Positions 44,743-54,828 of a stretch of 64,000 bases of DNA are shown piece by piece. Made by a program: the position numbers and the translations under genes. The notes under the pieces were generated by a model that did no database searches, was not told the DNA's origin, and saw only the letters and a list, made by a program, of their open reading frames with translations. The DNA is from Paenibacillus qinlingensis (lineage in GTDB: Bacteria; Bacillota; Bacilli; Paenibacillales; NBRC-103111). Numbering within the stretch: the first letter of the stretch is position 1; each line of letters starts with the position of its first letter. Location: NCBI RefSeq assembly GCF_013204845.1, contig NZ_JABMKY010000002.1:434001-498000 (forward strand), read 5' to 3'.

Positions 44743-45306
44743 CTATACTCGTTCGAGTGGACGATAGGGCTCCATAGGAAGGATTACGCGGATTTCATCC
44801 CCAACTCGCACTTCTCCCCCCGTTAATACGATCCCCATAACTCCTGCTTTACGGACGAGGTTACCATTATCATCGTGGTCCAAAACTGCTTGCAGCAGCC
44901 CTGATTGGAAATGATCGATTTGCACACAGGGATTGCGGAGCCCTGTAATTTCAATGACAGCATCCATGCCGATGGTTAGCTTGGTTCCGGTTGGCAGTCC
45001 GAGTAAATCTATGCCACGTGTTGTAATGTTTTCACCTAATTGTCCAGGCTCAACACGAAATCCTGAAGCTTTTACTTCGTCAAATAACTCCGAATGAATG
45101 AGGTGAACCTGGCGAAGATTCGGTTGATTCGGATCTTGCGCAACACGTGAGCGATGCTTTACCGTCTTCCCCATGTGTGCATCACCTTCAACGCCAAGTC
45201 CGGCCAAGAGCTTAATGCCCTCGACAGTCTGTTTACTAAAGGAATGAGTCGCATAACGACTGGTTGATAGAACTTCTCCAATTTGAGATTCATGGTTTAT
45301 GGCCAT
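44743..45306 (-). CDS. MOSC domain protein
   Basis: A 187-residue MOSC-fold protein of the YiiM type. GVEGDAHMGKTVKHRSRV and QVHLIHSELFDE open the domain. GQLGENITTRGIDLLGLPTGTKLTIG and LRNPCVQIDHFQSGL, with its conserved Cys, complete it. MOSC proteins bind the molybdenum cofactor or handle sulfur. Whether it serves the molybdenum-dependent NasC elsewhere in the window is speculation. Confidence 0.88.
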   Translation of the reverse strand: MAINHESQIGEVLSTSRYATHSFSKQTVEGIKLLAGLGVEGDAHMGKTVKHRSRVAQDPNQPNLRQVHLIHSELFDEVKASGFRVEPGQLGENITTRGIDLLGLPTGTKLTIGMDAVIEITGLRNPCVQIDHFQSGLLQAVLDHDDNGNLVRKAGVMGIVLTGGEVRVGDEIRVILPMEPYRPLERV

Positions 45307-45351
45307 TCTTAACGCATCCTCTCCGATTTGAAAAACTCTTTTAACCCCATT

Positions 45352-48300
45352 TTACTTCCAATCCTCCACAAAGCCAACTCGCGTTGACAATGCCTGATCT
45401 ATTTCATATAGAATTTCACTGTAGTAATGACTTGGAATATCCGATGGATGAATCAACTCTTCCTCTTGGATGTTACTGTAGATGTAAGGACCTCTCTTCA
45501 CTTTGCCAGCTATATAAAAGATAAGTTCGTGTACCGTCACAGTTTCATCCTCATACCCTACCGAAGTTCCGCTAAAGGTCAAATTCACACCAACCCCAAG
45601 ATGTTCATTCTCTTTGAAAAACTCATCGTAACCTCCCCCATCTACGATGGACCCGCGCTGCCAGCCAGCCTTGGTTAACTTCCCTAGTAACGAGAACCCA
45701 TTTACCTGTACGCCACCGAAGCGCTCAACACGCAGGGATTCGTCATGCTCTGGCATAAACACCTTACGATCAAGTTGTGCGAAAGGTTGGGCAATATCAA
45801 GCCTTTTCAACTGTTCTCTCCATAATTCAATGGAAGTATGATTGAGTTCCAGCGGATGAATATGTCGAATATACGATTTATCATCTAAATCAATTACATT
45901 ATTATTCGCTGAAGTATAACTCCCATCATCCAAATAGAGGAAGGTTTCTCGCAATTCTTTTTCCTCCGCTGTATAAGCCCCCCAGATCAAAGAGCGTGCA
46001 AAGAAATGTAAAATGGGATTCTGTATAAAGAGCTCTTCCCAAGCCGGCTTCGTCCAATAACGCCTTGATGACATCGCTTGTTCTAAGCGGATTGCGATAG
46101 AATCCGTAACAAGCTTCAGCTCTTTTTTCAACTGTTTGAATTCATCCGTTGCTGATTTAATAAGCGTTACATCCTCATGTTTCCCAGGTGTCGGCAAAGA
46201 TTTATAACTTTTGCCTTCAGCGTCCTCAATTCGGATTTCCAGCTTTTTCGTAAGTATCAGATTCAACGCTCGCTCGCCATATTGGAGAACTTTGTGTCCA
46301 GTTGAATTAAAACCGAGATTAGATATGATGCGATCGGCAAGCTCCTCTGGATCGATGTCAAGATCTTTTGAAGCTTTAGCTAAAGCCTCCTGAGCTGTTT
46401 TCTTAAGTTGCTTAAACTTGCTCTTTCTAGCCAATTGATCAACCATAAGCAAACCAGAATTCTTCTTTGAAAGCACCAATGCTTTCACGGCTTCTGTTGC
46501 TACAGCTAATCTTGATTCTAATGGCCACTTCAGGATGCAAGAGTGAAGTTGGTTCATAACTCGCTCATCGCCAAACATCGTAGCAAAAGCCATTATCCAT
46601 TTCTTTTGAACATCGGCACCTGATTCAAGCCAGTTCTGCATGAGAAACCATGCAACTTGGGAAAGGTCTTCCAATTCTAGATGTTCAGCTACCGAGCGAG
46701 CTTCCCAATTCATTACAATCTCATTCTGAATCGCATAAGAATACAACAAATATTGGCTAATGACTGGTTCAATAATTTGTTGATTCGCTTTTAGTCGTAT
46801 ACGTGGTAGTTCATTGAAGGGAATCCAATCTATTTGTTGAAGCTTCGCATGTTGTAGTTGCGCCCTGCAATATGAGCTGATTTCGTCTTTGCTAATCGGT
46901 TCTTGATGTGTGATCTCTGGCTTTTCCTTTAAAGTGTTTAGAATAAGCATTTTGATTTTTTCATTTTTCTCTACGTCTAGCAAGCGCTCCAGCTCCATGT
47001 GGGAAGGCTCATCATTCCAGCTGCACAAGAGTTGCACCACTGTCTCTCTTATTGCAGGCTTTTTATGGAGAAGATAGGGCAACACAAAAGGCAATGCGGC
47101 AGGATATTCTCTTAGTATTGCGATACTTGTATCCCTTACCACCTTATTATCATCCTTCAGATACGTGGAAATGAAAGGTATGTACGTTTCATTATTGGAT
47201 TGGTGAAGCTCTTCGAGAAGAAACTTCTTCGTATATTTATTATCCTCCGAGTCCTGAAGAAGGGCTACTATGACTTCTCCGTGATCACGTATATAGGATC
47301 TCAAAAACTGATATCCGGTTTGGTTAAAGGCCTCATCACCAGAGGAATGTTGTGTATAAGATTTCGTAACTATCATCGGGAGCAATATACGACTATCGCC
47401 ACCAGCGTTGGTGATTCGTTCAACAAGCTCTGTCACAGTGAATCCTTTATCCGACAGCCAGCTGCCCATGATCCAAAGCGTTTCCATATCGGCATAAGCC
47501 AAGAAACACAAACCCCTGTCGAACATCTCGGAGAGGTTGCGTAGATCCTTCAAATCAAGCATTCTACGATAGTTAGAACCTGTTGAAGTCTCATGCAGAT
47601 GGCGGAAGTACCGTTCAACCTCTGCAAATGGGATTTCTCCTCGAAAGTAAGCATGTAATTGAGGATCATTCGGAATTAATTCTTCCAAATAATTAGTAAA
47701 TTCCCGAAGCGCATCACCTAAGTAAGGCTTCTCTTCTTCTTTCTCCCAGACTATACGACACAAATGCAGGGTTTTTAATCCTGCTGACATAGCGATTGCT
47801 TTTGCGAAGCTCTCTGGTCGAGCAGCGTATTCTTCTCTCAAGACATCATCATAGGACCCGTCGCGGCTTCCTAGACCAGGTCCAGCAAGGTTGATGAGAT
47901 AGTGCTCCCGCAAAGCTCCAAACTCTTCCAGCATGTAAGGGATTTTACGCAATTCCTTGTCACGATCATGATAAAAAGCCATTCTACAATTCGTTACAAA
48001 AGCATTCGGATCCTCATTAATCAGTTTTTTCAAGTATTCCCATGCTATACGACTGTGCTGCTTTACTGAAACAGCCAAATAAACACAATTTCTCAGCTGC
48101 TTTCTCTTATTATCTGTATCCAAATGATCAACCGAGGCAAGTCGGTCAAAATGTTTTTCAAACCATGCTAAAGCTTCATTATCTTCACCGTTATGCTTAG
48201 TTAACAACGCAGCAATATAGGGCTGCACTTCAACATCTTGATCTGAGTACAACTTGTGCAACAAGTCTGGATCCGTTTGCGCCATTAATTCCACAAATTC

Positions 48301-48738
48301 CAAGGCATAGGACTCCGGATTTCCTCGATAATCAAAAAACTTGCTCTTCGCTAGCATCCATTCCCAAACGATAGTGTATGGGACGTTGTATTGGGTAACA
48401 AGACGTAAACATCCTCTACGCCACAAGGCATCCTCCATATTGAAATCGGAGCTAGTTTCTAGAAAACTATCCTTACCTATGTATATGAATAGTGATAGAT
48501 ATCTTCCGATCCTATCGGGTTCATCTTTCTTCTTCCTCAACATAGCCAGCAATGCCCATGTTTTGCGACGCTGTTCCCGTTGCAGTAATTTGAAATCTTT
48601 AGGGGCTACGCATACCATTAATTCATCTTCCAAGATGTTGCCTTCTATATAGGCCAAACCTGTTCGAATTTCGCTTTCATTTAAACCAATCGCTTGTAAA
48701 ACATCTGTCATTTCGTTTACGTAACTTTGTTCTCTCAA
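45352..48738 (-). CDS. Large DUF4132-like protein with HEAT-like repeats
   Basis: A 1128-residue soluble protein. The middle (about 500-640) holds HEAT-like helix pairs (TYIPFISTYLKDDNKVVRDTSIAILREYP and so on). The last 270 residues resemble DUF4132 (GWQRGSIVDGGGYDEF...YIYSNIQEEELIHPSDIPSHYYSEIL), known from E. coli YehI/MolR-type proteins of unknown function. I start at TTG 48738, seven bases after AAGGGG; the open frame to 48780 has no ribosome site and overlaps a terminator. It is a single-gene unit. Confidence 0.7.
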   Translation of the reverse strand: MREQSYVNEMTDVLQAIGLNESEIRTGLAYIEGNILEDELMVCVAPKDFKLLQREQRRKTWALLAMLRKKKDEPDRIGRYLSLFIYIGKDSFLETSSDFNMEDALWRRGCLRLVTQYNVPYTIVWEWMLAKSKFFDYRGNPESYALEFVELMAQTDPDLLHKLYSDQDVEVQPYIAALLTKHNGEDNEALAWFEKHFDRLASVDHLDTDNKRKQLRNCVYLAVSVKQHSRIAWEYLKKLINEDPNAFVTNCRMAFYHDRDKELRKIPYMLEEFGALREHYLINLAGPGLGSRDGSYDDVLREEYAARPESFAKAIAMSAGLKTLHLCRIVWEKEEEKPYLGDALREFTNYLEELIPNDPQLHAYFRGEIPFAEVERYFRHLHETSTGSNYRRMLDLKDLRNLSEMFDRGLCFLAYADMETLWIMGSWLSDKGFTVTELVERITNAGGDSRILLPMIVTKSYTQHSSGDEAFNQTGYQFLRSYIRDHGEVIVALLQDSEDNKYTKKFLLEELHQSNNETYIPFISTYLKDDNKVVRDTSIAILREYPAALPFVLPYLLHKKPAIRETVVQLLCSWNDEPSHMELERLLDVEKNEKIKMLILNTLKEKPEITHQEPISKDEISSYCRAQLQHAKLQQIDWIPFNELPRIRLKANQQIIEPVISQYLLYSYAIQNEIVMNWEARSVAEHLELEDLSQVAWFLMQNWLESGADVQKKWIMAFATMFGDERVMNQLHSCILKWPLESRLAVATEAVKALVLSKKNSGLLMVDQLARKSKFKQLKKTAQEALAKASKDLDIDPEELADRIISNLGFNSTGHKVLQYGERALNLILTKKLEIRIEDAEGKSYKSLPTPGKHEDVTLIKSATDEFKQLKKELKLVTDSIAIRLEQAMSSRRYWTKPAWEELFIQNPILHFFARSLIWGAYTAEEKELRETFLYLDDGSYTSANNNVIDLDDKSYIRHIHPLELNHTSIELWREQLKRLDIAQPFAQLDRKVFMPEHDESLRVERFGGVQVNGFSLLGKLTKAGWQRGSIVDGGGYDEFFKENEHLGVGVNLTFSGTSVGYEDETVTVHELIFYIAGKVKRGPYIYSNIQEEELIHPSDIPSHYYSEILYEIDQALSTRVGFVEDWK

Positions 48739-48771
48739 TGTGATTCCCCTTCGATTAGCTAAAATGAAAAC

Positions 48772-48803
48772 AAGGAGCAACTGCTGACGCAGATTTGCTC
48801 CTT
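48772..48803 (-). terminator. Terminator between the MTHFR-like gene and the DUF4132-like gene
   Basis: Nine-bp arms (48772-48780 / 48795-48803) with TTTT following on the minus strand. It ends the MTHFR-like transcript, so the DUF4132-like gene has its own promoter, or relies on read-through. Confidence 0.8.
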
Positions 48804-48817
48804 CTTATGACATACAC

Positions 48818-49768
48818 TTAGTAAACAAATGCAGATCTCGTTTTCTTCTCCATCATTGCTTTGATCTCATGCACCAATTGAATCGAAGCTTCGATTTCAA
48901 CTTTTCGCGTGGAGACACTTTCCACACTGCATCCGATCGGAATGCCTTTTTCAAGGCCGAATTCGAAAATTTCCTCAAATATTTGTTGGGAAACCGATAC
49001 CGATTTATCAAGCACATCATGCGAGTACTTCAAATCATTTTCCAACCATTTCGGAATTGAAATTCCAAGCCATTTCATAAACTCAAGGGTCTTCGTGGAG
49101 CCGCACGGCGCAATATTCATGAGGATTGGCACCATATCCAGCTTATTCTCTTTGCAATGATAATAATAATCCGATAAAAAGTTCTTCGAGGCTTCGACAT
49201 TATAGGTCGCTTGGGAAATAAAAAACCGACTGCCACTCGCTATTTTGCTGATCATTCTGAGATGTTCATCATCTTTTTTCATATGTCTTTCAGGGATAAC
49301 GACGGCCCCTAAAGTTAGATTGTCATTCAGCTTCCTACTTAACGCATACGCTTCTGGCAGTCTCATTTGAACATCTTGTTTACTGGAGGATGCCCCCACG
49401 AATACGGAGAATCGCTCCTCATCAAGATCAGCTTGAATCCATTCCGCCAACTGTTCCTCTGTGTATTTCCCCACACATCGATAAATAATTTTCGGGATAT
49501 GCAACTTGCTCAAATACGTCTTACTGTACGTAGTCGGGTCAACCGTCTGCAGATAAGGAAAAGGCCGATCTTGATCTATGCGATCACTTTCTTCCTGAAC
49601 ATCATAGAGAATTAAACCATCTATTTGAAGTTTCTGAAGTCGCTCACATTGTTTTTGTGAAATTTCAGCCATTTTCTCTAACGAATGTGTTTCCTTGGGA
49701 GGCGTCATACCATATGTTATGATACCTGATTCTCTTCGAAGTATTTTATCTTTTAACAATTGCGTCAC
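48818..49768 (-). CDS. Methylenetetrahydrofolate reductase-like protein
   Basis: A 316-residue TIM-barrel protein related to MetF, the flavin enzyme making 5-methyl-tetrahydrofolate. RESGIITYGMTPPKET opens the barrel, with IDGLILYDVQEES following. FISQATYNVEASKNFL lies near residue 185 and VPILMNIAPCGS near 220. Sequence is distant from classical MetF, and the Glu usually found in the first strand (FEFFPP) is not in its usual context, so a different folate or one-carbon substrate is possible. The GTG start is uncertain: AAGG is only two to three bases away. Confidence 0.75.
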   Translation of the reverse strand: MTQLLKDKILRRESGIITYGMTPPKETHSLEKMAEISQKQCERLQKLQIDGLILYDVQEESDRIDQDRPFPYLQTVDPTTYSKTYLSKLHIPKIIYRCVGKYTEEQLAEWIQADLDEERFSVFVGASSSKQDVQMRLPEAYALSRKLNDNLTLGAVVIPERHMKKDDEHLRMISKIASGSRFFISQATYNVEASKNFLSDYYYHCKENKLDMVPILMNIAPCGSTKTLEFMKWLGISIPKWLENDLKYSHDVLDKSVSVSQQIFEEIFEFGLEKGIPIGCSVESVSTRKVEIEASIQLVHEIKAMMEKKTRSAFVY

Positions 49769-49871
49769 AACCTTATCTGCCTAATTCCCGAAAAATCAAA
49801 TCACAGTTAATTACTCGGTATTAATTATTTCGACCCCTTTGTGCTAAATCCTTTTCAATTGGGCAGGAACA

Positions 49872-50636
49872 CTACAGGAACTTCCCTCTCATAAAAGCCA
49901 AACTTGCCGCAAGTTCATTCTCTGGATCATGGACCGTACACTCCCCAGAAATCATCCCAGCATAGCCAGATGCTTTGAGTGTGGCCGCAAATTGATCATA
50001 AGGATATTGCCCTGTGCCAGGCGACAACCGCCCCGTATCGGCAAGATGGATATGCTGAAGCCAGTCCTTATTTTCAATCAACGTGGATATCGGATCCTGC
50101 TCCTCATCCATATGATAGAAATCTGCCAATACTCGGATCGACGGAAGATTAACCTGCTTGGCCAACATCACTGCCTCTGAAACCGTGTTCACGATGTTGG
50201 ACTCCTTTTGATTCAGGGGCTCAATGGCTAGCGTAACACCTGTTCCGGAGAACTCTTCTCCGATACGTGCGAGTAGCTGAAGAAGTTGCTGCTCTCCGCG
50301 ATTCCGTTCCCAACCATCCGGAATGTGACGTGCTTTTCCACTGCCGAGAACGGCAGTTCTGGCTCCAATCTTATTTAAAGCGCTTGCAGCTTTATGAACA
50401 TAACGTCGAATTCGTTCCTCATCGGCTTCTGGCCCGACCACTTTCAAGTCTCCTGGGAAAAAAATACTGAATGCCTGTACGGGGAGTGGACTGTTCAGAT
50501 ACATAGGTAGCTTGGCGGCGAAATCCGCCTCATCTTCTAGATTTAAAGCTACAAGCGCACATTCGATATAATCAAATCCCAATCGCTCAAGTCTCTCCGC
50601 TTCCTGAATCCCACTGCACCATCCAAACGTGTACAT
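49872..50636 (-). CDS. Sugar phosphate isomerase/epimerase (xylose isomerase-like TIM barrel)
   Basis: A 254-residue TIM-barrel protein of the AP endonuclease 2 family. Visible metal ligands are IEPLN, VLADFYHMDEE, HIHLADT and ISGECTV on successive strands. Members isomerise or epimerise sugars, or act in inositol breakdown. No pathway partners are adjacent. The ATG at 50636 lies seven bases after GGAGG; that at 50642 is only one base away. Confidence 0.88.
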   Translation of the reverse strand: MYTFGWCSGIQEAERLERLGFDYIECALVALNLEDEADFAAKLPMYLNSPLPVQAFSIFFPGDLKVVGPEADEERIRRYVHKAASALNKIGARTAVLGSGKARHIPDGWERNRGEQQLLQLLARIGEEFSGTGVTLAIEPLNQKESNIVNTVSEAVMLAKQVNLPSIRVLADFYHMDEEQDPISTLIENKDWLQHIHLADTGRLSPGTGQYPYDQFAATLKASGYAGMISGECTVHDPENELAASLAFMRGKFL

Positions 50637-50763
50637 GTACATTCCTCCCTAACGGCTTATAAGTTCATTTCTCCCTATTTAATATACCAAGAAATAACCA
50701 CGAAGTGGATCTTTTATTTATACAAAAGTATGATCTATTTTAAGGAAATCACCTTACGAAATA

Positions 50764-50793
50764 CAAAAAAGAACTACCATAAGGCAGCCCTTT
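50764..50793 (-). terminator. Terminator of the metallo-hydrolase gene
   Basis: In minus-strand RNA, GGGCUGCC (from 50790) pairs with GGUAGUUC (to 50771) using three G-U pairs, followed by six U. The wobbles make it a hairpin in this direction only. It lies about 20 bp past the gene. Confidence 0.7.
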
Positions 50794-50813
50794 CTCCATA
50801 CTATCATAATCAA

Positions 50814-51680
50814 TTATTTAAAATAGATGAAACGCTCTCCAGCGGACATCATGTGGAACTTCTGCGCAGGATACGTATGGAACAAATAATCAACGAAGTA
50901 AGCCGGGTTATCACGATTTTTGGAAAACATATCAAAATGAATAGGTATCAGGAGATCGGATCCGATTTCAACACCGAAATCAGCTGCTTCACGGAAGTTC
51001 ATATTCCCCACAATCCCTCTGGAGGTCCGCGCATAATCACCCCCATTAATTGGAAGAAGTGTTACATGGGGCTGAAATCGTTTGGCATGCTCGATCAACT
51101 CTGGTGTGACAACCGTGTCTCCTGTATGAAAGATTCTCACTCCGTTGATTTCGATAAAATAACCCAAATAGTACTGATTCCCATCTTGATCCGTCTCATA
51201 CGCTGTGTGCGCTCCCGCAACAGGAATTATGGTTACGCCTTGTCGGGAAATCACCTGCTCTTGCTTGGCAGCAATGATTCGATTTGTATCCACTTCTATT
51301 TCATGAAGCAAATTCACATGTGAAGCTGGTGCCACGAATGTCGTCTCTGGATGAGCCTCAGAAACACCCTTGATCGTAGTTAAATCCATATGATCATTAT
51401 GGAAATGCGTGAGCAATACGATGTTGACATCCAGCTCCTGCGGCGTAAGCGGCGGCGGAATTTCCCTTTTAAACTCCGTATCCGGATTCTCCAATTCAAT
51501 TGAATAACTTAAATAGGGATCAATACAAATGAGTTCGTCAGAGTTGCCTGCTTTAATCAGCGCCCCAGCTTGGCCCAAACTCCATATCGCTACCCCATCC
51601 ACTGGTACATTCGTACGTTGAATTTCTTTCAATAACAACTCGCCTGCCTTGTAAATAGGTCTTACATTTTCTCTACCCAT
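50814..51680 (-). CDS. MBL-fold metallo-hydrolase, UlaG-like
   Basis: A 288-residue metallo-beta-lactamase-fold enzyme. The metal motif is LLTHFHNDHMDLTT, followed by IPVAGAHTAYE, FHTGDTV and LLPINGGDYAR...LLIPIHFDMF, which match the UlaG (L-ascorbate-6-phosphate lactonase) branch. No ascorbate genes are nearby, so the substrate is open. ATG 51680 has CGGAG ten bases upstream; the frame extends to a TTG at 51725 without a ribosome site. Confidence 0.87.
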   Translation of the reverse strand: MGRENVRPIYKAGELLLKEIQRTNVPVDGVAIWSLGQAGALIKAGNSDELICIDPYLSYSIELENPDTEFKREIPPPLTPQELDVNIVLLTHFHNDHMDLTTIKGVSEAHPETTFVAPASHVNLLHEIEVDTNRIIAAKQEQVISRQGVTIIPVAGAHTAYETDQDGNQYYLGYFIEINGVRIFHTGDTVVTPELIEHAKRFQPHVTLLPINGGDYARTSRGIVGNMNFREAADFGVEIGSDLLIPIHFDMFSKNRDNPAYFVDYLFHTYPAQKFHMMSAGERFIYFK

Positions 51681-51756
51681 GTCGGTTACACTCCGTTGGT
51701 ATGGCTTATCATGCAATACATTCAATTATAAGTGCAAGAACAATGAAAGCCAAGAT

Positions 51757-53622
51757 CTAGTCCATCACATGTATGGATAATAACTTGCCATCTGCCTTAG
51801 ATTCCGTATACGTGATTGGGATAACGTCATTCGGAAAAGGTACATCAAGCCGAAACACACCGATCTTGTCGTCACTTTTAAGTGATGTTAGATCTTTCAA
51901 TTCATAACTACCTTGAACACCTGCTTTGGTCAGCAGTTCAAGAAATTTATCCCAACTTATACCTAGATATTGATTATGCAAGTAAGCTGTCCACGTCTGA
52001 CTATCCCAGTCTGGAGCTTTCACGTCTACACCGGATTGACTCATTGTCTTAAGTACTTTAACAACCGTATGCCCATCTCCTTCCTGCATAGCAGAAGCAA
52101 GCGCGAGGTAGGCTCGATTAAACATGGCGGTGTCATTCAATTGGTTTTTGGCAGCAAGTAAATTGAACATATGATCCGTATGTTGTTCCGTAGTAAACCA
52201 ATAGGTGTGGAAATCCATTGGATTCAGTGGGCTGGTTCCCGTAACTAAATATCTCCCATCATCCGAAACACGAAATACAGGTGAAATATCGAAGCGTGTT
52301 GGATACTGTATAACAAAAATCTGACTGCCATCTCCACTGACCATGATTTGTACGGAGATTGGTTCACGCGGCTCTACATCACCTGGCAGAATCGAAGATG
52401 AGCCTCTCAAACTGGAGTAATACACATTACCATCTTTTGCTTTTTCCTTGATTAATCGATACATTAACTGACTTTCGTGCATGACAGGCTTTACATCGAT
52501 TTGGGTTGAATTCCCTTGTGCGGTGCGAATTTCCTCATCCATCTGCCACGTAATATTTGCTACGCCCCGCAGTTCATCAGGCTTCTGTTCGCCGGACAGG
52601 TCAGGAAGATGCATAGCGATGCTGTATTCTTCTGGTTGCCACATATAGGCTGTATACTTCGTTTTAGAGGCATAGTACACGTCGGAGAAACTTGTCACAT
52701 AAGAGATTCCTTCGAGCTGCTTTTTACTACCAAAGTCGAACATACTATAGTGCTTTCCCGAAGCAGTCAATATTCCTGTGATGAGTAACGCTGGAATTAG
52801 CAGCACATAGAATGCGTTCACCACTCCTCTTGTTCGAATCTTATCGCTTGGCTGAACCTCAGTCTGCTCAGGGCTAATCGTTAGATTCACCGCTAGCATT
52901 TTCATAAGCCAGCCTATCAACAAGGTTCCCATACATGCGTAAGCAAGCAACGGAACCGCATATCCCCATGGAGGTGTCATAGACCGAAACAGACTGATAA
53001 CTAATGTGCAAATCATAGCCAGCAACGCTAATGACAGCAGAGAACCGATATGGCTGCGTAATATGCGAGGCGCTTTTGCCAATGCAGCACGAAAGCTGCT
53101 ATTCTCAAGAACGATCACATACGGCGTGAGTGAATAGCCTATCAAAGCAATCATCAAGATAATCCCAATGGGAAAAAAAGCGGCTGCAAAGAAGAGAAGT
53201 AACGCGCCGGTCACAGTTTGAAAAATCGTCCATGCGATCATACCTCCGAAATATCTGCGTCCTATCGCGAAGAGCGAGATGTTCTCCTGGTTCAGAACCA
53301 TTCCTTTCAGAGCGCCTAAATACATGCCTCGTATAAAACTTTGTACTGCCATTAAGGTGGCGGTTACTAGGAACGCTGCTGCTCCCCATGCTGGAGTACC
53401 TAAACGTAGAAACGTGTATGGAACTTTCAAGTCACCTAGTGATGGCATATATAGGGGTATTGTTGCGTTGAAACCACCTGTTTGCACAGCGGCACCTGTT
53501 GTCGATAACGTTGTCAACGAATACGGATATATCGCAAATCCAAAGTAAATACCCAAACTGACTACCATCGTTATCATAACTTCAACGACCAGCACCATAA
53601 CAATCAAACGAATAAAGGCCAT
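51757..53622 (-). CDS. Uncharacterised membrane protein with large extracytoplasmic domain
   Basis: A 621-residue protein. Residues 1-240 contain about six membrane helices in a layout like YesL- or DUF4013-type proteins (AKAPRILRSHIGSLLSLALLAMICTLVI). Another helix follows at about 270-290 (AFYVLLIPALLITGILTASG), then an outside domain of about 330 residues (from GKHYSMFDFGSKKQLEG). The last half is rich in Asp, Ser and Thr and resembles exported sensor or propeptide domains. No known family. AAGGAGG precedes the ATG. Function unknown. Confidence 0.75.
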   Translation of the reverse strand: MAFIRLIVMVLVVEVMITMVVSLGIYFGFAIYPYSLTTLSTTGAAVQTGGFNATIPLYMPSLGDLKVPYTFLRLGTPAWGAAAFLVTATLMAVQSFIRGMYLGALKGMVLNQENISLFAIGRRYFGGMIAWTIFQTVTGALLLFFAAAFFPIGIILMIALIGYSLTPYVIVLENSSFRAALAKAPRILRSHIGSLLSLALLAMICTLVISLFRSMTPPWGYAVPLLAYACMGTLLIGWLMKMLAVNLTISPEQTEVQPSDKIRTRGVVNAFYVLLIPALLITGILTASGKHYSMFDFGSKKQLEGISYVTSFSDVYYASKTKYTAYMWQPEEYSIAMHLPDLSGEQKPDELRGVANITWQMDEEIRTAQGNSTQIDVKPVMHESQLMYRLIKEKAKDGNVYYSSLRGSSSILPGDVEPREPISVQIMVSGDGSQIFVIQYPTRFDISPVFRVSDDGRYLVTGTSPLNPMDFHTYWFTTEQHTDHMFNLLAAKNQLNDTAMFNRAYLALASAMQEGDGHTVVKVLKTMSQSGVDVKAPDWDSQTWTAYLHNQYLGISWDKFLELLTKAGVQGSYELKDLTSLKSDDKIGVFRLDVPFPNDVIPITYTESKADGKLLSIHVMD

Positions 53623-53717
53623 CTTTACCTCCTTAGATAAACAGATGCCATGCAGTAAGGCATTTATACCATTATTTTACTACCTTGGAGGGATGAATAT
53701 CGTCATGCGCTTTGGAT

Positions 53718-54767
53718 TCACTCATGTTCCCATTCCGAATCTCGCGCTATATTGATAAGCCCTAATTGCTCCATATCAGTGAGAAAATCAGGCTTCCGAT
53801 CAATCATGCACATGCTAATGTTTAATACCCGCAGCTTCTTCAGCTTCATGAGCTCGATTGGCAATTCGTGAATCGAGGTATATTGTATCGTTAACTGTTC
53901 CAGCTTCTCTAGCTCTCCAATTTCAGCTGGAATGACACTGAGATGAATCTCCTCCTTTGGCTTTATCTGAAATCCCGGAGTCGGCCGATCATAGCTTCCG
54001 CATTGGATACTTAATACTCTTAGGTTTTTCAACTTAGCTATCGATGCTGGAATATACGCCAAATCTGCTGTTTGGATTGTCAAGCTATCAAGTTTACTTA
54101 ACTCGAACAGCCCCTCAGGTAAGTGGAAAAGATCTTGTTCAAAAATGATCAGTTCCCGCAGCTCCGTGAGCTCCCGGATTCTCTCCGGCAACTCTTTAAG
54201 TTGATGTCGACTTATATATAACCAATCCGTTTTATGCTTAATGGCATCATCTAGTAGTCGATCAAAGTCTGAGTGAGCCTCTATTTTTAGAAAAAGCCCA
54301 GTAATTTGATCCATCAGTTGCATGGCTTCTTCGTTCGTTATATCCATCCCATACTGATGTTCATGCACAATTGAATAAAGGTAGTCGCCACCGCCTTCTT
54401 TCAAAAAGCACAAGTCTTCCGGAAGTTTAGGAAATATCCAATCCGACAACTGATTTGCCATCTGCTTCAGCAGATTGCCACTCTCTTTACAACACTTATA
54501 TAAATAATAAGTTCCCGCGGTATAAAAAGCATGACTGTGATAAGCTTTTTTAACTTGGATAACATCTTCAATAGTCTCGCCCTGGATGATGATCGTCTTC
54601 ACCAAGTAAGGCTCCAACGATTCTAATACACGTGTGTATTGCTTCTCCTCCCCATCTGCAAGATGCCATAATCTTTCGCTTAGAACAAAACATTCCGAGT
54701 TTCGTATCGCTACATCGATGACTTGCTCGTAGGCTTCTCCTTTGGGATCTGTATACATTCTTATCAT
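53718..54767 (-). CDS. Leucine-rich repeat protein
   Basis: A 349-residue cytoplasmic protein. The first 185 residues or so match nothing I know. From about residue 190 there are six leucine-rich repeats of the bacterial LPxx type (LPERIRELTELRELII, LPEGLFELSKLDSLTI, IPASIAKLKNLRVLSI, IPAEIGELEKLEQLTI, LPIELMKLKKLRVLNI). One repeat contains an insert of about 20 residues (PTPGFQIKPKEEIH). Such proteins bind other proteins. ATG 54767 is six bases after GGAG; the ATG at 54779 includes that site. Confidence 0.83.
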   Translation of the reverse strand: MIRMYTDPKGEAYEQVIDVAIRNSECFVLSERLWHLADGEEKQYTRVLESLEPYLVKTIIIQGETIEDVIQVKKAYHSHAFYTAGTYYLYKCCKESGNLLKQMANQLSDWIFPKLPEDLCFLKEGGGDYLYSIVHEHQYGMDITNEEAMQLMDQITGLFLKIEAHSDFDRLLDDAIKHKTDWLYISRHQLKELPERIRELTELRELIIFEQDLFHLPEGLFELSKLDSLTIQTADLAYIPASIAKLKNLRVLSIQCGSYDRPTPGFQIKPKEEIHLSVIPAEIGELEKLEQLTIQYTSIHELPIELMKLKKLRVLNISMCMIDRKPDFLTDMEQLGLINIARDSEWEHE

Positions 54768-54828
54768 GGGAATCTCCATTCTAAATCGAAATACATATAG
54801 ATATTTAATCAGTAAATATTACTAATAT

